From contig JAXGMN010000065.1 of NCBI GenBank assembly GCA_040768665.1, forward strand, positions 1 to 58,751: 58,751 nt of DNA, read 5' to 3'. How positions within the stretch are numbered: the first letter of the stretch is position 1; each line of letters opens with the position of its first letter. Below are positions 19,201 through 34,200 of this stretch, one piece after another. Both the position numbers and the translations under genes were made by a program. Below the pieces are notes generated by a model. The model did no database searches, was not told the DNA's origin, and saw nothing but the letters and a program-made list of their open reading frames with translations. This stretch comes from JABWBD01 sp040768665 (GTDB taxonomy: Bacteria; Planctomycetota; Planctomycetia; Pirellulales; Thermoguttaceae).

Positions 19201-22200
19201 GAAGGGAGAGGAGCCCCCATCATCCGTCCATTCGATCTCGAGGGTTTCCAGCGTTCCGTCGCCCCAGTTGATGATCCAGTACATGAACCGGTCGTCGCCG
19301 GGATCGCTTACCGAATAGCTCAAAAGGTAAGGCCAGCCGACCGTAAACCTTCCCGCTCCGTCAAGCAGCAGAGTCGGCGCCACATCGGTGACTGTAAAAC
19401 TCGCGAAAACGTCATAAGAGGCACTCTGATCGCTGACGGATAGATAGACTTCGTAGAGCCCATTGTCGTCAGGAGTGAACGCAAGGCTTTCCTGGTCACC
19501 TCCTGCATACCAACTGCCGTCCTTGGTCACTTCCCAGGAGTAAGCGCTGATCTGGCCTAAAGACTCGCTTACGACTGCCGTCACGCTGATTTCCGTGCCC
19601 TCGGGACTGACCGCGGGCAAGCCGCTGATCCGCAGCGGGGCGTCGGCGGCTTCGACACGAATGCTTAACGGGGTCGGCGACTGGAAAGTGCCGTCTTCGT
19701 CTGTGGCGAAGACAAACGCGGTCACTCCATACCACTTCCCGGCATAGGTATGCGTAGCCGAGGTGCGGGTGCCCGGCAGTATTTCAACCGTCCCGTCGCC
19801 CCAACAGACGGCCCAACTTCCGATGGAATCGGCCCCGGGGTCGGTTGCCGAGAAGTCGAGGGTGTAAGGCGTACCGCTTAGGGCCACGGCGGATCCGCTC
19901 ACGTGCAAATCAGGGGCGACATTCGACACCGTAACGCGTCCGGTTGCCTGCCCAATCTCGGCGCCGCCGGCGTCGGCGACGAAAAGGGCGACGTCGTAGA
20001 TCGCATTGTCATCGGGCGTGAAGGTGAAGTCTCGGGTGTCGCCCGTGGCAAATTCGGCTCCATCTTTGGTGACCGTCCAGCAATAGAACGCTGCATCGGC
20101 CGCCGCATCACGGAGCCCTGCGGTCAAAAGGATTGTTTTGCCTTCGGGGCTGAGAGCCGGTAAACCGCCGATCGATACCGGTGGGGCGACCGCGCTCACA
20201 TCCACCGTGATCGTATTGCCCGCCTCGTACAGCAAGAAATTGCTACATACTACCTGCGCGCTGATCGTGCATTCGGCGGGGTCGCCGGAATACGTATGAA
20301 CGGCCACTCCCACAGAGGGGCCGACATAATCCCACGCACCGTCACCCCAGTCGATTGCCCAGTCCATTATCTCGTCGATGCCGTTGCCTGACGCGGTGAA
20401 ATACAACAGGTAAGGCGCGCCGGCCGTTGCAGACGCCGCCCCGTACAAGGTCAGGGTCGGCGCGACATCGGTGACCGTGAAGGACTGCGAGGTTGCTCCG
20501 ACCTGATTTTCATCCGCATCGAAAACCGATAGAAATGCCTGGTAACTCCCTTCACCCTCTGGAATGAATGTGAATTCTTCAGCACCCCCGCTGGCCCAAT
20601 AGTCGCTGTCATCGCTGTAGACCGTCCACTCGTACCGAAAGGCGGTGGCGCTCGAATCGCTCACGGATGCAACGAGGTTCACCAGGGTTCCTTCCGGGAT
20701 GGTATCCGGCAGTCCGATGATGGAAACATCGCCTGCGGTTGGCGGATGGACGATCACCGTGATCGATGCGTTCGGGGTGTAGCTCCCGTCTTCATCGGTC
20801 GCATACCCGTTGACCTCGTAGACACCCCATTCAGAATAGGTGTGGACGACCGTGGTGGGATTGCCGTCCACGATCTCGGATTCCAAGGTGTCGCCCCAGT
20901 AAATGCGCCATCCGCTGATCGTATCGTCCCCGGGATCATCGGTGGCGCTGAGTGTCAGCGTGTAGGGCTGGCCGGCCTTGACCGTCGCCGCCCCGCTCAG
21001 GGTGATGATTGGTGTGACATTGCCAACCTCGATATTTGCGGATGCCTGCCCGACATCGCTTCCATCCGATACCGTGAGGGTTACGACATAGAAGGCATTG
21101 TCGTTCGGAGTGAAGGAGTAATCTGAGCCGATGCCCATCTCTCCATAGGGTGCGCCGTCTTTGGTTACCGTCCACTCGTAAGTGAGGATGTCCAACACTC
21201 CCGCGTCATTCACGGTCGAGGTCAGGGCGACCTCGTCTCCCTCGTAGATCAACCCTGTTGGCAAGCCGTCGATGGTCACCGTGGGCGCGATGTTTCTCAC
21301 CGTCACACCGGTAGTCGCGGTGTGCGGTCCATCCTCGTCGATGGCGGCAGCAGTAATGGTGTAGAGGGCCGGACCATCGGCATAGACATGCGTGGCGCCG
21401 GTCGCGTCGGCGGCCAGATTCTGGACCGCCGTTCCGTCGCCCCAGTCCACGGTCCAGCCTGTTATGGTGTCGGTGCCGGGATCGCCGGCAGCGGAAAACT
21501 CCACCGTAAAGGACGACCCTTCGTCGACTTCTGGCGGATTGCCGGTTAGGGTAATGTTCGGCGCCACGTCGGTGACCATCACGGTTCCGCTTGCCCGTCC
21601 CGTGGCGCCGCTATTGTCGGTGACGAGCAAGGTCACTTGATAGGCGGCGTTGTCGTCCGGAGTGAAGGAGAAATTCTCACCCGCGCCGGCCTTATAGGCG
21701 TCGCCGTCCTTCGTCACGCTCCAGGAGAGCGTGATGCCTCCCGTACCCGGATCAGTCACGTTCGCACTCAGGTTGATCGCCGTCCCTTCGGGACTTTCCG
21801 GCGGAAGACCGCCGATGGTAACATCGGGGAGACTGCTGACGGACACGGCAATCGGGTTGCTGTCATACGTACCATCCTCATCGGTGGCCTGCGCAGTAAT
21901 GGTATACTCGCCCGGCTCGGCATAAACATGGGTGACCGTGGTCGCATTGCCGGCAACGCCCTGTGCCGTGGTCCCATCGCCCCAGTTGATGGCCCATGCG
22001 CTGAGGGAATCGTCTCCCGGATCGAAGGCGGAGAGATTTAAGGCATAGAGTTCATCCTCCAGGACTGTTGCGGCTCCGCTGATCGTCAGGGTCGGCGCCA
22101 CATTGGACGCAGTCATGGTATCGGCCGCCTGACCGACCCCTCCATCCCCATCGGAAACCGAAAGGTTCACCTCGTATACCGCATCGTCGTTAGGGGTGAA

Positions 22201-25200
22201 CGTAAAGGTCGAGGCACTTCCGACGGCAATCAGAAGACCGTCCTTCAGCAACGACCAGGCATAACTCAAGACGTCGTCCACACCGGCGTCGCTGACGGTG
22301 GCACTCAGGTTGATCGCAGTCCCTTCCGGGCTCGCTTCGGGCAGCCCGTTGATGGAAACCGTGGGCGCGACGTTCTTCACCATCACGTCGATGGTTGCGG
22401 TGTTGTTCCCATCCTCGTCGGTGGCCACCGCGGTAATGGTATAAAGAGCAGGACCGTCGGCATAGACATGCGCGGCGCTGGTCGCGTCGGCGGCAAGAAT
22501 TTCAACGGCCGTCCCGTCGCCCCAGTCGATGGTCCAGCCGGTTACGGTGTCGGCGCCGGGGTCGCCCGTGGCCGAAAAATCCAGCGTAAAGGGCGCCCCT
22601 TCGTCGACTTCTGACACTCCGGTCAGGGCAACGGTCGGCGCCACGTTGGTGACGGTGACGGTTCCGGCGGCAAAACGGGTGCGTCCATCGCTGGCGCTGA
22701 CGACAAGTATCACGTTGTAGTTCGCGTCGTCATCGGGGGTAAAGGCGAAGGACTCAGCGTTTCCGGCGCCGTAGGGAACCCCGTCCTTGGTCACGGTCCA
22801 GGCGTAGGCAAGAACGAGATTTCCGGGGTCACTTACCGACGCAACGAGGGTGATCTCGCTGCCTTCCGGGCTGGTCGTGGGAAGACCGTGGATAGCAACC
22901 TGCGTCTGGGGCGTGACGGTAACAAAACGGGTCGCCACTGCACTGCTTCCGCCCGTATTGCCGGACTGGTCCTTTCGCTCGACAGTGATTCGCACGGTGT
23001 AATCGCCCGCCGCCGCGTAACTGTGCTGCACGTCAACGGCGCGTTGATCGTTCGTCATGTAGTGATACTCTTCCAGGCCGTCGCCCCAGAAGACATGCAA
23101 TGCACGATCATACGTCCACTCCGGACCATCCTCGAACCTGACACTCAGGGTGGTTGGCTGTCCCACGACCGCAGCATCGGGAAGCAGGCTCGTATCGAGG
23201 ATGACCGGCACGTGGGCGTCTACCCAGGCGGTAGTGGCGATCGTCAGCGGGTCCAAGACCGGAGAGGAGTTCGTGATATCAATGTTGATCCGATAGACTC
23301 CGCCCGGCTCCGCGTAGCTGTTTTCGGTGTAGGCATGGAGGTCGGCTCCCCGGACCTGATAGGCGACTCTGTAATAACCCACACCGCCGACCTCATAGCT
23401 CAGCACCTTGCTTTGAAGGGTAAGCGCCGCCGCGGTGCTTGTGCCGTCTCCCCATCCAATGGTTCCGGTGAAACCGTCGATAAAGTCCTCCCGGATGGGA
23501 GTTCGCGGCTGGAAAGTGGCCAACAAGGAACCGCTCGCGCCGCTGATATTCTCACCCTCGTAGGCAACGATGGGATACGTTGTTGCGACATAAGGGCTTG
23601 CCGACACCCTAATTTTCAGGGAGTCGGTTCCGCTGTGCCCTCCGCTATCGGTGACGGTAAGGGCGGCAATCCAGGTGCCCTCCGCGGTGTAACTGAATGT
23701 CGTGTTCAGTTGCGTGCCCAATGTCATGAGAAAGATGACATCATCGCTACCCGGGATTTTAAGATAAAGATCCCATTTGTAAGTGTATGTCTCACCCGGG
23801 CCTCCGCTCGGGTCGTCGAAGGTTCCGCTGAGGGCGATGTCGCCCTGGGTCGTCGCCATGGTCTCATCGCAGTACACGGCCACGTCGGCCCCGGCTTGTA
23901 CCATCGGCGGGAAGTCGTGGGCGGACTCGGCAAAGAAGAGCCGGACGGAGTCGCTCCCGATTCCGCCGTGTTCATCGGTCACCGTGAGCACGGCCGTATA
24001 GCTGCCGTATTGTGGCACGGTTAAGGTGAGAGACGGATCCGTACCCGTGGCTGACGTCTCGCCCGTTGCGTCGTTGGTGACCAGCCAGGAGTAGCTGAGC
24101 GTTTCGCCCAACCCAACCCCGGCGTCCTGGGCCGTTCCTTCGAGGGTTGCCGTCAACCCTACAAATTGCGCGTCCGAACCGGCGTCCACCTGCGGCGGAG
24201 TGTTCGTAACCGTGAGAGAGGCGGTTTGCGTGAGCGATACGCCATCGGAACCGGCTACGTTGAGTCTTAGTTCATACTGGCCGACCGGCAGAGCGACCGC
24301 GCCGGAAACCGTGCCGCTGAAGGTCGCGGCGTTGCGGGTGACGATTCCCGGAACCTCCGCGACCATGCTGTGAGAGGAGTCCAAGATCTGCCACTGCGCG
24401 CTGTAGGTAATGCCCGCGATCCAGCCCGGGGCAAAGAAAGTGCCGCTCAAATCGACCTGCCCTTCCGCGGCGGTCTGATCCTGAAGCGTCGCGTGCGGTT
24501 CGACCTCCACATGGAAACGGCCGGCGGTCACGAGCCCTTCCGAATCTCGCGCGTAGATGACGACATCCTGGCTCTGGTTCGTGGTAGACGTCCACCGGTA
24601 CTTGAAGACGAAGCCCTCGCGTGGCTCCTCCATGAAGTTCAGTTCACCACTGGACGCCCATACGTCCAGATTTTCCATCAGCTTCGAGCTGTGGTTGTAG
24701 AAGTAGACGTCAATCTCGACGGGGCTTCCTGCGGCGGCCGAGAACGAGTGGCACTGCACGCCGACGCCGCTGAAGACCGGATAGGCGTCGTTCAGGCGCC
24801 AGGTGCCATCCTGCGGCGCGACCTCCGGCGTCATGGAGACGATATCTTCTGTGCTCAGATTATTGATGGAAGCGTAGCTGGTCTCCCGGCCATACCCGTC
24901 CGGCATGTCCATGTAGGGCACCGACTCGAACCAGATCTCGTCCGCGCCCTGCCCCGGCGTGACCGTCACATAGGCGATATTCGAAAAACCGAGGGTGCCG
25001 GAAAGGCCCATCCCCGAAAAGCTCATCGAGGTCAGGGTAATGTCGCTCCAGCCCGTCGTGCCGTCCGCATCATCGATGTTGAGCCTGTCCTCATAACCGC
25101 CTCCGCCGTCGAGCGCAAGGCTGCCGTGGATGAGACTCAAGGAGGAGCCGGCAGCTTCACCTACGTGGAATCGGTCTTCGTGCGATCCGCCCTGGACGGT

Positions 25201-28200
25201 CAGGGTGTTGAGACCCTCGCCGGTGGCGTTGATGTAGACCTGATTTGCCGAATCGGACGCTGCTTCGAGTTGAACATTCAGATCCTCGGCGTCGTACCAG
25301 ACACCCCGCTGCATTTCCAGGCCGCCGATGTACCCCATCGCCAGGCCATACCCCGGTGCGACCGTTCTGTCGAATGTGACCGTGTTGGCATTCTCCTGCA
25401 CGAGGCTTTGCTTGACCCGCACGCCGTCGGTTCCCTCGCCGCCGAAGAACAGCACTGCCCCGTCGACGAATTGCGTCGTGTAGCCCGAGGCGCCGCCGGT
25501 ATAAGTGAAGAACTGATCGTTGTGGAGCGTATCGTCTCCGGCATCCCCCTGGAACCATACGGTTCCGTCCGGGGCGAGTCCGTAGACGTGCGCCGCATCA
25601 TTGCCGGCGCCGCCGGAGAAAGTCACTGTACCCTGAACACCTTGCGCACTGCTGCCGTCATTGCCGACATGCAAAGTGTCGTCGCCGCCGCCGGCTTGGA
25701 TCAGCAGTCGACCGTCAGACGTCATGCTGGTGATGTTGAAGTTATCTTCCCCCGAACCCGATTCGATCGTGATCGGCCGGGCCAGGTTCCAAACGGTAAC
25801 GTCATTTCCGAGGTCGTTGAGCCGGACCTGCAAGGACTCGAAGTCGAAGGTCGAAACCTGAGCCAACCCCAGGTTCTGTACATCGAGATTGGTAATCAAC
25901 ACCGCATCACGGATGACCGTGGATTGGTGATCATCCAGCACCAGGGCATCGTTGCCCGCGCCGGCGGTCATGTCCAGCTCGATGCCCGCTAATGGGCTGA
26001 GGTCCGCGCGGCCACCACTGCCAGCACTCCCAAGAGTCAATGTGTCATCGCCCCCTCCCAGGTTGATCTGGACTCTCGAGTCGGCGAGTTCGGGCAACGA
26101 GCTGATCAGCAGGTTATCATCGGCTTCGCCCAGGAACAGATCGATCTGGCCGAGCCGATCCCAGAGGATCGCTTGCTCCAGACCCAGGCCGGTCAGCGAC
26201 GTGCCGGTGATCAGGCCGGTAAGCATTGTGCCGGCAGTGCTGTCGGAGTAAACCCGGAGGATGTCTTCCGCCGCGGTTTGACGGACGTCGAGCTGGCCGT
26301 GAATCGGGGACAACAGCCCATGGGCGCCGATCTGGATCAAGTCTTCGCCCGCGCCGGTGTCCAGCTTCAGCCGTTCGGTTGCCGCCGCGGTGGCGTTGAC
26401 GTAGAAGCGATCCACACCGCTACCCCCTGCCACCTCCAACCGCTCGGCGTCATAGATGATGCCGTTGGTGTAGTTCGGCGCGCCGATCCGCGCGTCGGTG
26501 GACAGGACGCCCGGCACCGTCAGTGGCGGTCCATCCAGGGACAGAACCCGTGCTTCGGTTCGGTTGCGGTCGTCGATCACAACATAGTCGGTGCCCCCGG
26601 CTCCGTGAAACACGACATGACCCGTCGGCACCTCCCGTGCGAGGAGCCAATCCGATCCCGGACCGCCAAGAATGGTGACATCGGCAGTTCCTGTCATGGT
26701 CGACGATACACCAGACCCGGCCTGGCCCAGATGGATCGCGACGTTATCCAACGTGCCGGTCACCTCGGCGACAAGGCTCTGTTCAGAAGCAAGGGCGTAG
26801 GTGATGGCTGTGTCTTCCAATCCCCATGTGGAGTCGGCTGTACCCGCGGTGTCATACAACTCCACGACGTTATTGCCGTCTCCGCAATCGACGACCAAAC
26901 CCCTGGCAAAGGCAGTCGCGAAGGGGACGTCGGGCGTGCCGAGCGTCAAGCGGTTATCGCCGGCGCCGAGGTCTACTTCTGCGGGGATCGTCAGGCTGGT
27001 TATGGTGAGGCCTTTATCCCACGAACCCAGCTTGAGTGTGAGGAACTCGAATTCGGCATAGTGCAGGCCGGCCAATCCTTCGCCGACGAACAGGTCCGGC
27101 GTCAATTGCTCATCGGGATAGCTCATGCCAGGGGCGAAATTGTTTTCCACGATACTCAGAGTATCCCAGTCGCCGGTGTTAGTACCTCCGGTGAATACCA
27201 ATTGGCCGTGAATGTCGGAGAGGAGGAATTCCGCTGCACTGCCCACCTCGAACTGGTCGCTGCCGGCGCCGCCGTCGATCCGCACCTGCTGAACGTCGTC
27301 GCCGGTCGCGTCGATGCCGACAAGATCGCCGCCACTGCCCAGCCGCAGGCTGAGGGTCTCGACGTTCTCACACCATGCCCCGTATTCGGTGCCGTACAAA
27401 GTGACGGACGTTCCCCAGCGTCCCAGCGTGTTCGAGGTGCGCTGCGACAGACCGAAATAGCGGGGAACCGTGTCGGCACTGTCATCGAGCAGGAACAGGT
27501 CGTCTCCCGCGCCGCCATTGTACGCGACAGCTCCCCAGATGTCCCCGATCGAGCCCGCGGCACCCAGCGTCACGGTGTCGTTGCCCGCGCCGGTGTTGAG
27601 GTACAGGGCCTGGTCCGATATCGCCGACACGACGGTCAGCACGTCAGCGTCCGCGCCGGTGTTGAAGGTAATCCACTGGATGGGGGTGAACGAGGGCTGG
27701 GGCACGAAGTTACGGCAGTCAAAGGTGAACTCCACGTTGTGTCCGGGGTCCGGGTCCACCGCTGCGGTATCCAGATTGATAGTGATCAAGCCGCCGGTGA
27801 TGCGAGCCGTCGGGTCCAGGATCAGGTGATCCCCTGCCGTCAAGACTGCGCGGCTCTCAACGGACAGCCGCGCACCGGCGCCGAAAACGATGTCGTCATC
27901 GTCGCGAGCGGTGTCGGGCACCTCGATTCGGGCGCCGCCCGCGCCGCATACGATCGAGGCAACGTTGATCGGGCCGCCGACGCTGCGGATGCCAATGTCC
28001 GACTGGGCGAGAACCTTCAGCGCACCGCCGGTCAGGTCGATCTTCAGCGTGGAATCGTACAAGCCGCCCACCGCACTGCCTTGCAGGTCGATGTCGTGCG
28101 CCGTGATACACTGGTACGGGCTGCCCCCGATCGTCTTGCTGGCATGGACGGTCGCGGTGAGCCCCGCAGTAATCCGCTCGTGCAGATAGATGGCGCCGTC

Positions 28201-31200
28201 GTAGACCACCACCGTCACGTCGCCGCCCGCGGTGATCGGCTGCAAGGATTTGAGCACGCCGCCCTGCTGGGTCAGGCTGAAATCGCCGCCCGCCTGGGCG
28301 CCGGAGAACTGGATCGTGGTGTCGATGGCCTCCCACGTGTCGGGCGCCACTTCACGCCACGCGCCGATATAGTCGACGGTCAGATCGCCGCCCGCGCTGA
28401 GGTCGGCCAGGGAAAAAAGGGCGCCGATCGCCGTCGGATCGGCAAGGTACGCAGCCACAGTGAGCCACGCATCCTGGCCGGCGACGGCTCCGAGGGAGAA
28501 GAAACTGTGGTCTCTGGATGCGACCTGCAGAGGCCTGGTTTCGGCGCCGATACTGCCGCCGGCAACCAGGGAGGTGTGCCAGGCTTCCAGCACGGTGCCG
28601 CCAGTAAAGAGGTTCTCGATATCACCGTCGGTCTGAATGGTCACAATCCCGTGCGGGAGCGAGAGCATTCCGCACAGCCGCACGTCGCCCACCGAATCGA
28701 TCTGTAACTGAACCGGGCCGCGGGGTTCTGACCCGCCGTTGCTGTAGAACCACGTCACACCGTCGTCGGTGGCCTGCACCACCATCCAGTCGGCCGGTTC
28801 GAGATCAGCGACGGCAACGATGTAGCCGAGGCAGAGGGCGTAGTCCGAATCGTTGACGAGCTGGCAGTCCCCCGCCGTGCCGGTCAGGAACTTGCCCGTG
28901 CCCACGATCGTCCCGCCCATAGCGGCCAGGTGCGCCACAGGCTGAATTCCGCCCGAATAGATGAAGCTCTCGACCAGAATCGCGTGGTTGGCCTCGTCCT
29001 TGTGCGCCACGATGCCGCTGGCGTCGATGTTGCCTGCCGCGTCGACGTAGAGGGAGAGGACGGGCACGTATATGGCGTCGCCATAGAACTCGATGCGAGA
29101 GTCGCGCGACAGGACCGCATCCACAACGTAGTCGACGTCCGGAAACGCTCCCTTCGCACGCACGGCGCCGGCGTCCGCATTGTAGACCTGCTCTCCGGCT
29201 ACAGGGTTGCTGCTGATCCACAGGTCTGAGGTCTTCAGTTGGGCAGCGCCGGTGACATGCACGAACGTGTTGACGTCCACGTAATCGCAGCTCTTGACGG
29301 TCACCTGCGGAGCGAGGGCGCCGCAGTCGATCGTCGTGGAGGTGACGGCATCCAGGTTTGCCGCCTGGGCAGTGATAACCAGCTTGTCCCGAGCCGCGAC
29401 CGTCGCTTTCCAATCGATCCAGACCGAGCTGGTGACGACGTACCAGACCCGGGTGGTGGAAGTCACATCCGCCGTCAGGCCCTTCACCTCGCAATCCGAG
29501 GTGGCGTGTCCCCACAGCTTGTCGGCAGAAGCGGTGATGGTTACCGTATCGCCGGAGACCATCGCGGCGTCGTCGACCGTGACGGTGGTCAGCGTCGTGG
29601 TCATCACGTCCGCCGAGACGCCCGCGCCGGCAGCCACCGCGCCCAGATCCTGGCTCACATAGGCTGACAGATCGACGAGTGAGACGGCGTTCAGATCAAC
29701 GTCGCCCCCGGCGGCCAGCGAACTCCATCCGTCCAGCAGGACTTCGGTGCGCATGGTGTTGAACCGGAACTCGGCCCACGCGCCTCCCGCCCCGGCCAGA
29801 CCGCCGGCGCCGCCGGTCGCTTCGACGCTCAGGCCCAGCACCTCCGAACGCGCCGCGACAGTGGCTGCACCACGGGCAGCAAGCTGCGCCTGCAGTCCGA
29901 CGGTGGTCAACGTCTCGATGTCGGCTGTTCCCGTCATCTCAACGTCGCCCTTGGCAAACGCGGCGCCGACCGTCCCGTCCACCACCGCCGAAAGATTGTC
30001 CAGCACTGTCAGCGCCGAAAGGCCGAGTGCCGCGCCGGCTGCGATGCGGGCCGAATCGCCGACCGTCGCTTGCGTGCTCAGGTCCAGAGCGATTCCGCCC
30101 TGGGCGGCCCCATCGCCGAACGTGGCCGAGTAGGCCCCGGTCTGCACGTCAAGGTCCAGTTCCAGGCGGAATTCCGCATCGACGTTAACGCTGCCGGACG
30201 CGGTGACCACGGCGTTCTCGCCGATTCCCGCCACCGTATCCCCGGCCACCTCGACAAACGCAACCGATGCGCCCGCGCCCGCGGCCAGACCGCCGATGGC
30301 CGTTGCCCCGACGTCCGAGACCGCGTCAAAACGGCGTTCGGCGCTGACGGTGATATTTCCGCCCGCCGCAACTTGAGCAGACCCGATGGTTGCACTGACC
30401 GAACGTTCGTCAACTTCCGCGCTGATCGCGGACCCGATGCTGAGATCGCAGCCGTCCAGGGCGGCGCGGGCGCGGTCGGACGCATCGTCGCGCAGCAGTC
30501 CCGGCATACCGCCCGAAAGTGTCAGCAGATCGTCGATCGTGCTCTGACTCTTCTTCGCTTCGTCGCTGGCGCCGGTGCCGATGCCGCCTCCCAGCCCGAC
30601 GGCCGAGAGGCTGCCGGCGATGCCCACGCACAGGGACGCGGCGAACGCGATCGTGTCCGTGTCGACCAGGTGCTCGGCCAGTGCCTCGATGGTCACGTCC
30701 CCGCCCGCGTGCGCCCGCGTTCCATCGCCGAGCGTCGCGCTCACGTCGCGGCGGATCACGTTCACGTTCATGGACGCGCCGTACCCCACGCCCAGGCTGC
30801 CGCAGTAGCCGCCTGCATTCCCGAGAATCTTGGCATAGTCGGTCGCCTTGACGATGATGTTCGTCCCCGGAAACGCCGGATCCTGGTTGATCAGCGAGGC
30901 TCGCCCGCCCTCGACCGGGTTTGCGGCGATGGCCGCTTCGGTTGTGCCTTCGATCAAATGAACCACGCCTGTACCCACCACCGCGGCGATGCCGCCGCCA
31001 GCGGCCGTGGCGGCCGCGCCGTCGATGGTCGTCTGACTGTAGGCGCTGACTTCCGTGCTGCCCGCAGCGTTGCTATGCACGCCGATCATTGTGGCCCGGG
31101 TGTCGCGCGCGACGGTGACAAAATCAATCGAGCCACCTATGCCCGCGACCAGGCCGACGGCAAGGGCGCCCGCCCGGGTGGTGACGGCGCAGATGTCCGT

Positions 31201-34200
31201 CGCCAGAACCCCCACATCGCCGCGGGACGTGATGTCGCTTTCCCGGATGGTAGCCGCGGTCTCCCCGCGGATGTCGATGGCCGATACCGCACCGGCTGCC
31301 CCGATGCCGACACCGAGGCCCGCGCTTCCAGTCTTCGAGAGGACCACTTCCTGGCTCCAGGCGCTGACCTCGACACCGGCCGTGCCCGCGTTCACCGACG
31401 TGCGGTCCGCGTTGTCCGTGTCGGTGATCGTAGCCCGCGTGTTGTTTTGAATGATCGTCGTGTCGAAACCGCCGACCAGGCCAACGCCACCAAAGGCACC
31501 GACGCCGCCGCTGTTCTTCACGTCGGTGGACTGACAGGCGCGAACCACGGCCCCGGCCGCCGCCCCCGGGCCCGCCGTGACATGGGAATCGGCAATGGTC
31601 GCCTCGGTCGTGTCCGCCACGAGATTAACCGCTTTGTTCACGGCAACGCCGACGCCGCCGACGGTCCCGGTGGCGAAATTCGACACGATCGATTCCGCGC
31701 TGGAGGCACTGACCGCCACGCCATGCACGGTCTGGTTCCTTCCGGCAAGGCGGTCGTCTGCCCAGCCCGCCCCATTGGCGGCGCGCCACCACAGGGGGAC
31801 CGTGACGCCCGAGCCGACGCCATCCGCGGTCACCGTCGAGTCCCGGACCGCGGCCGTGGTGCTGTTGGCGAGAGTGTTCTGCACGACGGTACCGCCGACG
31901 CCGACCACCCCGGCGGCGGACACGGCGCCGCCGTCGGCGGTGATGTCGCCTGCCCACGATCCAAGCACGAGAACCGAGTCGCTGGCCTCGATCGTGCTGC
32001 AGTCAATCACAGCCTCGATGGTGTTGCCGATGGTCTGGACGGCAATGGTGCCGGCCACTCCGACACCGATTCCGGCCGCGCCGCTGGCCGCCACCGCCTG
32101 GATCGTACCGGCCCCGTCGGCCTTGGTGGAAACGCTCCCGCTGGTGGCACTGACCGAACTGCTGAGCACGCGCGCCTTCACGGTGTTGGCGATCAGGTTG
32201 TAGGCCACTCCCGAGCCGACACCGCCGCCGACCCCGATCGCCACCTGACCGGCAGCAGACAGAATCGTCGCCGCATCGGAGGCATGGAGTGACACATCGC
32301 CCGCCTCGATCGTCGAGTCATCCACGATCGCTTCTGTATCGTTCGCCACCACGTTGGCGGCCATGGTGATCGCCGCCGCCACGGTGGAGAACGAGGCGCC
32401 GCCGGCGGTGCTGAAGATCGCGGAGCCCGTCTCGGCGTCGAGTGTAAGCGTCGTCCCGGCTGTCACGGTGGATCCGGAGATCGCGGCGGTAACCGTGTCG
32501 GCGATCACGTTGGCGCCGATGATGGCAGAGATGGCAACGGTGCCGGAGAAGGCGATACTCAGTGAGGCGGAACTGATCGAGGAGTCGTCGGAGGCGGCAA
32601 GATCGACGGAGCCTCCGGCCTCGACAACCGATCCGCTCTCGATCGTTGCGGCAATGGTATTGCTGATCACATTCCCGAACCCGGTGGCACTGATCGCAAA
32701 TACGCCTGAGCCGCCCACACCAATACTCAGCGAGACAATCCCTGAGTCGGTGGAGGCATCGAGGGCAACGGACCCGCCAGCGACAATCTCGGAGCCCACG
32801 ATCTCCGCGCGGATGGCGTTGGCGATCACGTTGCCCGAGACGACGCCGCTGACGGCCACCGCCCCGGAACCGGCCACGCACGCCGTGAGAGCGAGGATGT
32901 TGCTGCTGAGGTCGAAAGGAGCGTCTCCGACGGCGTCGTCGACCTGCTGTTTCTGGCCGGGCAGGAGCGTCCATTCGGGGATGTCGCTCGGCGCCACGTC
33001 GTTGGCCGAGAGCCCCACATCGCCCGCGGCGGTGATCGTGGAGCCGGTGATCAGCGAGGTCAGCGTATTGGTGATCACATTCCCCAGACCTGCAACCGTC
33101 ACCGCCAGGGCGCCCGAGCCGGAGATGCCCACTGAGATGGCACGAATGACGTTGCACGACTCGGCATCCAGGGTGAGGTTCGAGTCGGTCGTCAGGGTCG
33201 AATCCGTGATGGTCGCCTCGGTGGTGTTCGAGATGTCGTTCACCACGATGGGAATCTCGATTGCGGCCGTACCGCTGGCAGCTACCCCGATCACGATGGC
33301 GTCGATCGTGGAGACGTTCCTGGCCTTCAGCGACACGGCGCCTCCCGCGTCCACGGTCGAGTTCGTGATGGTTGCCGAGGTCGAGTCTGCGATGACATTG
33401 GCGGCGATCAGGGCCTGGACGGCGACGACACCCGACGCGCCAACGCCGGTGGCAAAGGCATAGACCGTCGAGCGGGTCTCGGCCTCGACGGCCAGCGCGG
33501 ACCCGCAGGTCACGGTGGAATCCGCGATTCCGGCGGAGATGGTGTCGCGGATCACGTTGGCGCCGATGATCGCGGAGACCGCCACGCTGCCCGAGGCCGC
33601 CACGCTGAGGGCCACCGAGTTGATGGAGGATGAATTGACGGCCGAAACATGGACGACGCCTCCCGCCGCTACGGTGGAATTGTCGTCGATGGTGGCAGCG
33701 ATCGTGTTGGTGATCACATTGCCGAAGCCGCTGGCCTGCACCGCAACTGCCCCGGAGGCGCCCACGCCGACGTTGACGGCGATAATGCCGGCGTCGGACA
33801 CGGACATGACATAGACATCTCCCTCGGCGTTCGTCACGACCCCTTGCGAGTCTACCCCGGCCGTGACCGTCGAATCGGCGACGTTCGCGATGATGCTATT
33901 GGTGATCACATTTCCTGACAGCGCGGCGCTGACGGCCACACTTCCGGAACCGGCCACGCTCACGTTGATCGCGAGGATGTTGGCATTGAGGTCGATCGGC
34001 GTGCCCTCAAGCGCATCATCCAGCTCCGCCTCTTTCTCGTCCGACAGCATCCAGTCGGGAAGCACACTGGGGGCCTGGTCGATCGCGGACACGACGACGT
34101 CGCCCCCTGCGCTGACCGTGGAACCCTGGATGGTGGCGCTAATGTCATTGGCCACGGCATTGCCAAGGGCCGATACGCCGACGGCGAACGTTCCCGCTCC

